A DNA stretch of 24,570 bases. Source: a virus. How positions within the stretch are numbered: position 1 is the first letter of the stretch; every line of letters starts with the position of its first letter. Positions 1 through 6,860 of the stretch are shown piece after piece. A model generated the notes under the pieces. The model made no database searches, had not been told where the DNA came from, and was given only the letters and a program-made list of their open reading frames with translations. A program made the translations under genes and the position numbers. The DNA is taken from IMG/VR virus record IMGVR_UViG_3300017991_003087, positions 1-24,570 of that record. One strand, written 5' to 3'.

Positions 1-1773
1 GCGTTTGATTTCCATGGCCTGCTTGTAGAGCGGCTCGGCCTCGGTGTGGCGCCCCATGGCCCGATAGAGCCCGGCGAGGTTGTTGAGGCTCGTTGCGTAG
101 TCCGGGTGCTGCTCGCCGAGAGCGGTTCGATCGATTTCCATGGCCTGCTTGTAGAGCGGCTCGGCCTCGGCGTATTCAGCTTGGTCATAGAGGAAGTAGC
201 CCGCTTGGTTTGCCAGGCGGCCGGCCGCTCTGGTCTGGATGTCGAAGGCCTTGACGTGACCCAACATGGCCACGGCATGGCGAGTCAGGCGACGGTACAG
301 ATCCCATTTCTCGAATTCGGGATCTGGGGCGGCCTCGTTCGCCATGTTGACCGCCCGCTCGGCCCACGAGCGACGATCAGCGTCGTTCATCGCGTGCTTG
401 ATCGCTTCCTGAACCAGCCGGTGGATGCTGAAGGTCTTTTCGTCGCCGTTGACGGTGACCAGCGAGAACCGCTCAAGCTTGGCGAGTGCCTCGCGAAGGG
501 CCAGGTCCGGGTCGTCGGATTCGGTGACCGCCTTGGCTGACGAGCAATCCGCCGCGGAGGCGCCGTCGAGGAACAACTCGAACGGAATGTTGTCAGGGCC
601 GAGGAACGCCGCGAGCCGAAACAGGTCGGCGGCGGGCTTGGACTCCTCCTCGACTTCCTCGAAGTTGACCTGCCACGTCGTCGCCACGGACTGGGGGTAG
701 TCGCCCATCCGGGGTCTTCCGCGTTCCAGGAGTTCGAGCCGCTGCTTGCGATTGCGATACTTGTCCAGGTAGCCCACAAAACTCAGTTGCAGCTCGTGGA
801 TGTATGCCCCGGCCTGCTCAAGCGCGATCGGGAGCAAGCCGAGTTCCTCTGCCAGATCGCGCGCGGCGTCCGACTCGCCCTTGTCACAGCCCACGCGCTC
901 CGTTCGCTCGAGAAGAAACTCCACCGCGTGGTCGACCGAGAGCAACGGCAGCTCGATCGAACTCCGGATGTGGAGTGCGTCGAATTCGGACGCCGACGCT
1001 CGCGACGTGAGCAGAACATGCCCGTCCGACGCTCGCGGCATGACCGGCTTCAGCAGCTTCGGATGGTCGGCGTTGTCGAAGACAAGCAACCAGTCCGAGG
1101 TTCGTTCGAGCCAGATCTTCAAGGCCCTTGCAGCGTCGTCCGGCTTGGCCTCGGCGTCCGCGAGCTTGAGCTCTCGGGCGATCTCGGCCATGTCCTGGCG
1201 GATGTCGAGTTCCGTCTCGGCCTTGACCCACAGGATCGCCTTGTAGTCATCCTTGTGCCTGTACGCATACTCAACGGCCGTCTGCGTCTTGCCGATCCCG
1301 CCCAAGCCGCGGATGACCTGTGTGAGGGCGGTCTTCTTGCCGTTGACGAGCAGATCGCGGAGGTTGTCCAAGTCGTCGTCTCGGCCCTTGAAGCACGTGT
1401 GCCGCGGGTAGGGGACGGTGAATAGGGGGAGGGGGCTGTCTCCCTCCATGGCTGTGTTGACAGCATCCTCGTGCTGCTTCTTCCATTGAAGCAGGAGCGA
1501 GACAGGGAAATCGGCTTCCTGTTTGTCTATTTGGTCATGATGATCGCGGCAGAGATAGATTAGATTGTCAACGCCATCCCGCTGCTCGGCGGTCATGGTC
1601 GCGTCGTATCTCGCGGCGTCCGGCTTCTCGCCTGCGATGTGTGCGGCTTGTCCCGTGAACGCCGCTTTCGCAAACTTCCCATCGACGGTGAGCTTGCGAT
1701 CGCACCCTGGAAACGCGCACCGGTCGCCGCTACGAGCTGCCAGGGTGAGCTTGGTCGGATAGGATGCCCCCAT
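1..1773 (-). CDS. HNH endonuclease - NB-ARC ATPase - TPR protein (STAND family), 3' end outside window
   Basis: The minus frame is open from an ATG at 1773 to the window edge (591 codons, no stop), so the protein is partial at its C-terminus. Residues 14-83 form an HNH fold: Cys19 and Cys24, the motif AHIAGE (His45), and NLIYLCRDHHDQID (Asn70, His78/79). From about residue 125 an NB-ARC domain follows, with P-loop GLGGIGKT (156-163), Walker B-like LLVFDNAD and the GLLPIAL motif. The last ~60 visible residues are kinesin-light-chain-type TPRs (AEPLYKQAMEI twice). AAAGGAGAG stands 8 nt before the ATG. STAND proteins of this layout (effector, NTPase switch, repeat sensor) are known from anti-phage immunity. 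By analogy the TPRs sense a trigger and the HNH domain cuts DNA; this role is inferred. A later in-frame Met109 would drop the HNH domain and lacks a comparable ribosome site. Confidence 0.85.
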   Translation of the reverse strand, partial: MGASYPTKLTLAARSGDRCAFPGCDRKLTVDGKFAKAAFTGQAAHIAGEKPDAARYDATMTAEQRDGVDNLIYLCRDHHDQIDKQEADFPVSLLLQWKKQHEDAVNTAMEGDSPLPLFTVPYPRHTCFKGRDDDLDNLRDLLVNGKKTALTQVIRGLGGIGKTQTAVEYAYRHKDDYKAILWVKAETELDIRQDMAEIARELKLADAEAKPDDAARALKIWLERTSDWLLVFDNADHPKLLKPVMPRASDGHVLLTSRASASEFDALHIRSSIELPLLSVDHAVEFLLERTERVGCDKGESDAARDLAEELGLLPIALEQAGAYIHELQLSFVGYLDKYRNRKQRLELLERGRPRMGDYPQSVATTWQVNFEEVEEESKPAADLFRLAAFLGPDNIPFELFLDGASAADCSSAKAVTESDDPDLALREALAKLERFSLVTVNGDEKTFSIHRLVQEAIKHAMNDADRRSWAERAVNMANEAAPDPEFEKWDLYRRLTRHAVAMLGHVKAFDIQTRAAGRLANQAGYFLYDQAEYAEAEPLYKQAMEIDRTALGEQHPDYATSLNNLAGLYRAMGRHTEAEPLYKQAMEIKR

Positions 1774-1850
1774 GCCGCGATCTCTCCTTTGCCGTAACAG
1801 CAGCAATGGTACGCCGCACGCGCATGGTTGCCAAGGAGAATCGCAAGAAC

Positions 1851-1887
1851 GACCCACGGCGCCCTGCTCCCCTGAGCGCCGCGGGTC
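1851..1887. repeat. Inverted repeat, 12-bp arms with one mismatch
   Basis: GACCCACGGCGC (1851-1862) and GCGCCGCGGGTC (1876-1887) are complementary except for one A/C position, around a 13-nt loop. There is no T-tract on either strand, so it does not look like a simple intrinsic terminator. It lies about 80 bp upstream of the HNH-NB-ARC start and could be an operator or a leader hairpin. Confidence 0.45.
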
Positions 1888-2090
1888 GGGACGGGAGCCC
1901 GCCGGCCCCCACGAACGTGGGGACCGACGAGCGGAAGCGTATCAAAGGGGGCGGAGGAGGTTCCCCTACCTACTAAGTGTTCATCCGCGCGCGGAGCGGC
2001 GCGGAAATCTGGAAAGAATCTGAGACTTCTTGGGAATCGGGCCGTGAGCGCTCATGAGCGCCTCGCGGTCGAAACACTTGGCGCCGAGTG

Positions 2091-2140
2091 TTGCGTTGCG
2101 TATTGCGTATTGCATTGCGTATTGCGTATTGCGTGTTGCG
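2091..2140. repeat. Tandem TTGCGTA heptamer array
   Basis: Eight copies of TTGC(G/A) occur in 50 bp, mostly spaced by 7 bp (starts at 2096, 2103, 2115, 2122, 2129, 2136) with two 5-bp units (2091, 2110). The array sits in the non-coding gap beside a GC-rich spacer repeat. Slipped-strand expansion of a simple repeat is the plain explanation. Confidence 0.7.
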
Positions 2141-2154
2141 CCTACGGCGCCCCG

Positions 2155-2209
2155 CTCGCCCCCAGGCGGCTTGGGCCTGAGCGCCGCCCGGGGGGCGAAG
2201 GTCAGGGGG
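2155..2209 (-). repeat. GC-rich intergenic spacer repeat, copy 1
   Basis: The stretch with CCCAGGCGGCTTGGGCCTGA followed by a GCCGCCCGG-GGGCGAAGGTCAGGGGG segment lies directly downstream of the stop codon of the gene at 2210-2725. Nearly the same sequence lies directly after the stop of the gene at 3986-4558 (about 3931-3982). Shorter copies are at about 2796-2816 and 4628-4659. The G/C arms can fold, so it may act as a transcript 3' end, but it has no T-tract. Confidence 0.6.
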
Positions 2210-2725
2210 TTACGCAGTCGCCGCTCGTCGTTGCCGCATGAGGTAGCTGCCGGCGCCCAAGAGCAACACGACCAGGATCGCCAGGCCGTTGTTGCCGATG
2301 GCGGAGGCGTAGGGGGGATTGCATGCCGTGCAGGGGTCGGGGCAGGGGACGTAGCCGCTGATTGTGATGGCCGCTCCGCTTGGACCTACCACGTCGATCG
2401 CTGATCCGGGGGCGAAGTAAATGCCTGAGCGAAAATGGTAGGTCGGAGATGCGCCGGTCGGGTCGGTGGAGTGCTTCAGTTCAAGCCTCACGTAACGCGC
2501 CGTGTCGACACGCTCCCAGAAAGCGAGGTCACCACTGTTCGCGTAGGCGAAGGAGATGTCTGTCATGACGAAACCGCCTGGCGGTATCACATCGACGATT
2601 TCCTCGAGAGTTGTGCTACTGCGGCTTTGGTAGTAGCTTCGCACCTCCCCCCTCGCATCCGCCAACGCACTCCCCGCTCCCACCAACATTACCGCCGCAA
2701 CCGCCAAACTCGTGATCGTTCTCAT
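2210..2725 (-). CDS. Secreted protein with C-terminal membrane tail (sorting-signal candidate)
   Basis: The 171-residue protein starts at the ATG at 2725, preceded by AAAGGGAGAA. Residues 1-22 are a signal peptide (MRTITSLAVAAVMLVGAG, then SALA cleavage). The middle has no family I recognise; it contains a CPDPCTAC segment near residue 137. The last ~30 residues are a glycine/asparagine turn, a hydrophobic helix and the basic end MRQRRA. That layout (short motif, helix, Arg cluster) is like CTERM sorting tails, although no PEP or IPTL motif is present. Signal peptide and tail are almost identical to those of the gene at 3986-4558, while the middles differ. Likely exported and membrane-held or processed at the surface; the function is unknown. 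Confidence 0.75.
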   Translation of the reverse strand: MRTITSLAVAAVMLVGAGSALADARGEVRSYYQSRSSTTLEEIVDVIPPGGFVMTDISFAYANSGDLAFWERVDTARYVRLELKHSTDPTGASPTYHFRSGIYFAPGSAIDVVGPSGAAITISGYVPCPDPCTACNPPYASAIGNNGLAILVVLLLGAGSYLMRQRRAATA

Positions 2726-2820
2726 GGTTCTCCCTTTCCATAGTTGAGTGAACGAAGTCCTAGCTTCTCCTATGCAAGCCGCCGCCGACGCACCGAACGC
2801 CCGGCGGGCGAGGGTCAGCA
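2723..2820 (-). repeat. Duplicated leader, copy 1
   Basis: From the start codon of the gene at 2725 outward, about 95 bp (including CATAGTTGAGTGAACGAAG and TAGCTTCTCCTATGCAAGCC) are nearly identical to 4556-4660, upstream of the gene starting at 4558. The shared part includes the ribosome site, presumably the promoter, and ends in the GC-rich spacer element. On the minus strand TTGCAT is a possible -35, but no clean -10 was found. Confidence 0.75.
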
Positions 2821-2826
2821 ACGTCG

Positions 2827-3879
2827 CTACGGCTCGTCGTCCGTCGGCTCGGGGTTGGGGAAGCCGGCTTTCTTCCACGCTAGCCACTTGTCGTGGTCCT
2901 TCAACTTGGAGGCGCCGTGCTCCAGAGCCCGGGCGACGAACACGGGGTTGTTCTTGATGGTGTGGACGTAGGCGTTGGTGAAGTGCCACGGATAGCCGAT
3001 GACTTCTCCGAGATTCGCTTCGTGTAGGTCCGCTCCGTCGAATCTCACCGCGCGGAGGTAGGCCCCGCGAAGGTTCGCCTCGGCGAGGTTCGCTCGGCTG
3101 AGGTCCGCCTGGTCGAGGTTCGTCCCGTTGAGGATCGCCCCGCTGAGGTCCGCATCGATGAGCGTCGCCTGGATGAAGCACGCCCCATTGAGGATCGTCC
3201 CGCGGAGGTTCGCCTCGTGGAGGTCCGCCCCCCCGAGCTCCGCATCGATGAGCTTTGCTCCGCTGAGGTCCACTCCGCTGATGTCAGATCCTCTGAGGTC
3301 CGCACAGTAGAGATTGCCCTTGTTCCTGACGATCCACTCTCGGGTGCGCCCCCTTGGGGCAGGACGTGCCGCCGCCACCGGCTTCGCTCTGAGACGGGCG
3401 ATCTCCGCCTCTTTCTCGGATATGGTCGCCTGGAGTGCGTCCGTCTTCTCCTGGAGTGCGGCTTTCTCCTCGGCCGTCTCGGCCGTCTTCGCATTCGCCT
3501 CCGCCAGAGCTTTCTGGGCGACCTTCAGGTCCTTCTCCGCCTTGGTCACGTTGTCGTAGTCGGCCCTCACGGCATCATGGTACGTCTTCCAGAGGCCGCG
3601 AGACTCTTTGTCGGGCAAGACGGCAGCGAAGTATTCGGTGAACCGGACACGGTCTTCAAGTTCTCCCCCAACCGCCCGGTCCATGAACTCGCTATACATC
3701 CTGAACTGTGCGAGCGACACCTCGGCGTTCTGGATCTGGTGGTTCCCGTAGGCCACGAGTACGGTGACCAAGAACGTCCCCAGCAGGAACTTGATGAGAC
3801 CGAACCACCTACCGGCCCTCGCGTCCCGTCGAGCAGTCTCGGCCTCGTATTGCTTCAGTTTCAGCTCTTCCGGCGTCAT
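2827..3879 (-). CDS. Membrane-anchored coiled-coil pentapeptide-repeat protein
   Basis: The product has 350 residues. The ATG at 3879 is preferred over one 36 nt upstream because GAGGAGG stands 9 nt before it. One hydrophobic segment (about residues 25-45, FGLIKFLLGTFLVTVLVAYG) follows a charged start. Residues about 105-165 are an Ala/Lys/Glu-rich coiled coil. Residues about 185-300 are pentapeptide repeats of the A(D/N)Lxx type, which fold as a right-handed quadrilateral beta helix. The last ~45 residues are not repetitive. The family shape suggests a scaffold or sensor held at the inner face of the membrane; no enzymatic motif is visible. Its 3' end abuts the leader of the gene at 2210-2725, and the two may share a transcript. 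Confidence 0.8.
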   Translation of the reverse strand: MTPEELKLKQYEAETARRDARAGRWFGLIKFLLGTFLVTVLVAYGNHQIQNAEVSLAQFRMYSEFMDRAVGGELEDRVRFTEYFAAVLPDKESRGLWKTYHDAVRADYDNVTKAEKDLKVAQKALAEANAKTAETAEEKAALQEKTDALQATISEKEAEIARLRAKPVAAARPAPRGRTREWIVRNKGNLYCADLRGSDISGVDLSGAKLIDAELGGADLHEANLRGTILNGACFIQATLIDADLSGAILNGTNLDQADLSRANLAEANLRGAYLRAVRFDGADLHEANLGEVIGYPWHFTNAYVHTIKNNPVFVARALEHGASKLKDHDKWLAWKKAGFPNPEPTDDEP

Positions 3880-3924
3880 GGGTTCGATCCTCCTCGTTGC
3901 TCCGTCAACGCCCAATCTGCTCGC

Positions 3925-3982
3925 CCCCCGCCCCCCAGGCGGCTTGGGCCTGAACGCCGCCCGGCGGGCGAAGGTCAGGGGG
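3925..3982 (-). repeat. GC-rich intergenic spacer repeat, copy 2
   Basis: This is the second full copy of the spacer described at 2155-2209: CCCAGGCGGCTTGGGCCTGA, then GCCGCCCGGCGGGCGAAGG, then TCAGGGGG. It fills the space between the stop of the gene at 3986-4558 and the start region of the pentapeptide gene. Confidence 0.65.
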
Positions 3983-3985
3983 CTA

Positions 3986-4558
3986 CTACGCCGTCACCGC
4001 TCGTCGTTGCCGCATGATGTAGCTGCCGGCGCCCAAAAGCAAGACGATCAGGATCGCCAGGCCATTGTTGCCGATGGCGGAGGCGTAGGACTCGTCGGGG
4101 TAAACCATGATGGTCCACGAGATTCCGCCGTCCACAACAAGGGATCCGTCACCGCTACCAGCCTTCCTGCCCTGCAACCGTACCACCACCTCCCCTGCTT
4201 CCACGGCTGTTGCCCAGCTGCCGGAGATTGTCCCTCTGTCTGTGGCGGGATCACTACCGATCCTTCTTTGCATTCCCTCCGACGGGAATGCCGCCCCAAT
4301 CGCCGGGCGAATCTGGAAATCGCTGAACGGCGACCCCGTGGAGTTCTCAAACGTCACAGACCACATGATAACCGCAGTACCGTCCACCGGGATGGCGACC
4401 GTTTTTGACGAGTCGCCGATGTCCTGGAAGAAGGTCTCGTGGCACATACCCGAAGCATTGGTCACCACCAGATTGTCGATGAATGGTGTCTGCCCGGACG
4501 CGGCCCCCGCCCCCACCAACACCACCGCCGCAACCGTCAGACTCGTGATCTTCCGCAT
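3986..4558 (-). CDS. Secreted protein with C-terminal membrane tail, paralogous ends to 2210-2725
   Basis: The 190-residue protein starts at the ATG at 4558 after AAAGGGAGAG. It has a signal peptide (MRKITSLTVAAVVLVGAG, residues 1-18, cleavage near 22). The middle domain has no recognised family and looks beta-rich and hydrophilic. The C-terminal ~32 residues (YASAIGNNG, hydrophobic helix, MRQRRA) differ from those of the 2210-2725 product in only a few positions. Two TAG codons in a row end the frame. Probably exported and anchored by the tail. Cargo and function are unknown. Confidence 0.75.
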   Translation of the reverse strand: MRKITSLTVAAVVLVGAGAASGQTPFIDNLVVTNASGMCHETFFQDIGDSSKTVAIPVDGTAVIMWSVTFENSTGSPFSDFQIRPAIGAAFPSEGMQRRIGSDPATDRGTISGSWATAVEAGEVVVRLQGRKAGSGDGSLVVDGGISWTIMVYPDESYASAIGNNGLAILIVLLLGAGSYIMRQRRAVTA

Positions 4559-4660
4559 GGCTCTCCCTTTCCATAGTTGAGTGAACGAAGTCCTAGCTTC
4601 TCCTATGCAAGCCGCCGACGACGCACCGAACGCCGCCCGGCGGGCGAAGGTCAGGGGGTA
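4556..4660 (-). repeat. Duplicated leader, copy 2
   Basis: Near-identical partner of 2723-2820. It covers the start codon, the ribosome site and about 60 bp upstream, ending in the spacer element GCCGCCCGGCGGGCGAAGG directly against the stop codon of the zinc-ribbon gene at 4661. Confidence 0.75.
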
Positions 4661-5011
4661 TCACACCGCCGTCAAGCGTTTCCAGCCACATCTTGAGCAG
4701 ACCAGGTACCTGGGGCCGCCGAACACCGTTGCGAAGCCCAAGCCGCCCAGGATGCCTGGCAACACTACTAGCAGCACCGGTTGCGCGTTGGGTTTGGCGA
4801 GTGCAACGGCTCCCACCAGAAGAAGCACGACAAGGAGTACTGTCCCCATGGCCTTCGAAGGAACGCGACGCGTTCGCAGACCCATCTCTCCGCACTGCGG
4901 ACAGTTGGCGCCGTCTACCGCCAGAGACTGCCCGCAGACGCAACAGAACCGTGCGACTTCAGCGTTCGCGTGTTGGCACCTCGGACATCTGCCCACCTGC
5001 GTCTCGGCCAT
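4661..5011 (-). CDS. Zinc-ribbon protein with two membrane segments
   Basis: A 116-residue product. Cysteine pairs CPRC (9-12) and CCVC (23-26), then CPQC (37-40), form zinc-ribbon knuckles at the N-terminus. Two hydrophobic stretches follow (about 56-72 and 78-93) with a short turn. A last CSRC pair stands near the C-terminus (about 107-110). GGGAGGTG lies 7 nt before the ATG, so the start is well supported. Such short zinc-ribbon membrane proteins are common and mostly uncharacterised; no function is assigned. The gene is first in the minus-strand group, which begins in the divergent gap at 5012-5292. Confidence 0.75.
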   Translation of the reverse strand: MAETQVGRCPRCQHANAEVARFCCVCGQSLAVDGANCPQCGEMGLRTRRVPSKAMGTVLLVVLLLVGAVALAKPNAQPVLLVVLPGILGGLGFATVFGGPRYLVCSRCGWKRLTAV

Positions 5012-5292
5012 AATCCGGCACCTCCCGTCCCATATCCTACGGGATCCCGTCGTCGGGATGCAAGGGGACGATCGCCCGTGTGTCGCCCCCGGTGCGCTTT
5101 GCGTAGACTACCAGCGGTCGACATGGGGCAACCGATCGGGTAGGATACGGCGTCTCGGGGGATGTCTCGCACTGGCGATTTCGAGCGGATTCGCCTTGTG
5201 GACCGCCTCGTCTCGTGGTATTATTGGTAGTGTCTCCATCGGGGCGCCATGCTGGCGCTCGGCTGTCGTGGCGGGCATACGGGAGTTGCCAC
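5012..5292. other. Divergent intergenic region
   Basis: This region separates the minus-strand group from the plus-strand group. It contains a 12-bp perfect palindrome ACGGGATCCCGT (5039-5050), a candidate rightward promoter at 5196-5224, and near-complementary segments around 5034-5046 and 5137-5149 (TATCCTAC / GTAGGATA). No gene is supported here. Confidence 0.5.
5196..5224 (+). promoter_or_regulatory. Candidate sigma70-like promoter for 5293-6845
   Basis: TTGTGG (5196-5201) and TATTAT (5219-5224) are separated by 17 bp, the usual spacing. It faces the kinase-fragment/receiver gene pair about 70 bp downstream. This is a sequence match only. Confidence 0.4.
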
Positions 5293-5601
5293 ATGGCACG
5301 ACTAATTCCAGCTCTGCTGATCATCGCCTGCTCGCTCGGCGCCGCCGAGGCCCGCGGGCGCCGTCTTCTGTTGTTTGAGGACACCGGAATCGGTGTCGAC
5401 CTCGACGAAGCAGAGCAGCTCTTTGAGCCTTTTCAGCGGAGAGTGTACGTGTCGCCAGATCGAAAGTCCCTCGGGCTTGGGGGCAACGGCCTCGGCCTGA
5501 CAATCGTCCGAATGATCGCCGAGGCAACCGACTGTCGAGTAGCCTTTATCAAGCCCACGGGCGGTTTCGCCACAGCCTTCTGCCTGTCTTGGAAAGAGTG
5601 A
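5293..5601 (+). pseudogene. Histidine-kinase ATPase (HATPase_c) C-terminal fragment behind a signal-peptide-like start
   Basis: A 102-residue ORF; GGGAG stands 8 nt before the ATG. From residue 28 it matches the end of a GHKL/histidine-kinase ATPase domain: EDTGIGV (G1 box), LFEPFQRR (F box), GLGGNGLGLTIVRMIAE (G2 box) and a final GGFATAF strand. The N box, the phosphorylatable histidine and all sensory parts are absent. The first ~22 residues (MARLIPALLIIACSLGAAEA) instead look like a signal peptide, which makes no sense for an ATP-using domain. This looks like a recombination product or decayed kinase. It sits 2 bp before the receiver gene, as a kinase would. A short functional ATPase partner cannot be excluded. 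Confidence 0.55.
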
Positions 5602-5603
5602 CC

Positions 5604-6845
5604 ATGGCCAAGAGAAAAACCGACAAACCACTCATTCTCGTATGTGACGACAATGCCGAGGCAAGTGAATCTTGGACGCGTCGCCTACAGGAGATCTCAT
5701 CCGTGAAGAGCAAATACCGGGTCGAGGCGAAAAGCGCCGGTGACCTGGCCACGCTTCTCGACAAGCTCAAGAGTGGTCTTGAGGAGCTACGCAAGGGTCA
5801 GAGCCCGGCCGAAGATCCACTCAAGGACGTTGAGGTGCTTGTCATCGACTTCGATTTGCTCGATGCCACGACGCAGACTGGTCGCGAGTTCGCGTACTTG
5901 GCGCGACTGGTGTCATCTTGCGGACTGATAGTCGCCCTCAACGAGCACGGAATCAACACCTTCGATCTCACGATGTCCCGCTATGAGGAGTCTTTTGCCG
6001 ACGTCAACGTCGGCGCGGAGCACTTCCTGAGTCCCGGGATGTGGAAACAGCCCTGGAAAGGGTTTCGACCCTGGTCCTGGCCACTAATCCCGAAGGAAGT
6101 GGCCAGCTGGAACAGCCGACTCAAGCAGGTCGGCAGAAGCCTGTTGGATAAGCCGATTCTCCCCCACTTCGGCCTCACGGGGGATGTCCATGTCCACTTG
6201 CCGGTGAAGTGCCGGCAGCACATCGTCGGCCCCAAGAACAAGCCACCAGAAGAAGTCACATTCCGCGAATTCGCCGCACACTCCCCGTTCTGCCTGCGTG
6301 ACAAGGATCGGCGTGCGAGCGCCAAGCTGCACCAGCGCTGTATTGAGCGAATTGCCGCAGCGCGCGTCGCGCATTGGCTCGAACGTGTGGTCGGGCCAGG
6401 CCAGAACGTCCTTATCGATGTTCCGCATCTTGTCGAACGATATCCAAGCCTCTACAATGGCCGTAGCAGACAACCCAAGAGTTTGGACAAGCTCGCCAAA
6501 TTCGGACCCGTGTCCGAACTCCCTGTTCACTACCGCAAGATCGGGAGACATGCCTTCAAGAACGCACAGTGGGTGTCTCGCCCGATGTACTTGTGGCCGA
6601 CAATCTCGGCGGATGACTCGATCGCCGAAGTCCAAGATCCGGCACAGGTATCGTCGCTGGGCGCCGTATTCTGCGAAGATGTTGCGCGCTTCGCGCCCCC
6701 CGACGCGGCGCGCGAATACGTGGCCGACTTGGCCTCTCCGTACACACGACGCTTCGCGGCAGACCCTTCCGCGAGCCACTTCGAGGCGTTTGGAGAGGAG
6801 ATTGGAAGAGTGAACTATGAACCCGCAGTGCGATTCTCAATGTGA
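5604..6845 (+). CDS. Receiver-domain protein with uncharacterised C-terminal region
   Basis: A 413-residue product. The ATG at 5604 follows GGAAAGAG and is 2 bp past the stop of the kinase fragment, so the two are co-transcribed. Residues 10-125 resemble a CheY-like receiver: the acidic pair Asp15-Asp16 (ILVCDDN) and the phospho-acceptor strand VLVIDFDLLD (Asp82 or Asp84). The usual Thr/Ser and Lys positions are not clear, so the fold may be degenerate. Residues 130-413 carry no domain I recognise; they are rich in Trp, Pro and His (LTGDVHVHLPVKCRQH near 193) and contain no DNA-binding motif. Probably a two-component-like protein with a novel output. An IS4-type transposase begins 15 bp after the stop. 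Confidence 0.6.
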   Translation: MAKRKTDKPLILVCDDNAEASESWTRRLQEISSVKSKYRVEAKSAGDLATLLDKLKSGLEELRKGQSPAEDPLKDVEVLVIDFDLLDATTQTGREFAYLARLVSSCGLIVALNEHGINTFDLTMSRYEESFADVNVGAEHFLSPGMWKQPWKGFRPWSWPLIPKEVASWNSRLKQVGRSLLDKPILPHFGLTGDVHVHLPVKCRQHIVGPKNKPPEEVTFREFAAHSPFCLRDKDRRASAKLHQRCIERIAAARVAHWLERVVGPGQNVLIDVPHLVERYPSLYNGRSRQPKSLDKLAKFGPVSELPVHYRKIGRHAFKNAQWVSRPMYLWPTISADDSIAEVQDPAQVSSLGAVFCEDVARFAPPDAAREYVADLASPYTRRFAADPSASHFEAFGEEIGRVNYEPAVRFSM

Positions 6846-6860
6846 TACGGGGGGAGTAGC

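Larger units (their letters stand above)
1774..2209. other. 436-bp non-coding gap with short repeats
   Basis: No convincing gene lies here. It holds the ribosome site of the gene starting at 1773 (minus), a long inverted repeat at 1851-1887, a GC-rich inverted stretch near 2006-2025, the TTGCGTA array at 2091-2140, and a GC-rich spacer repeat ending at 2209. No promoter with a clear -35/-10 pair was found on the minus strand. Short ORFs overlapping the gap have no recognisable protein content. Confidence 0.6.

Noticed and set aside
46-1425. Plus-strand open frames in the first 1.4 kb
   Set aside because: The minus frame encodes the HNH-NB-ARC-TPR protein with all motifs; the plus frames are shadows.
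2726-3181. In-frame N-terminal extension of the secreted protein at 2210-2725
   Set aside because: It crosses the duplicated leader and the 3' end of the pentapeptide gene; a signal peptide and ribosome site fit the ATG at 2725.
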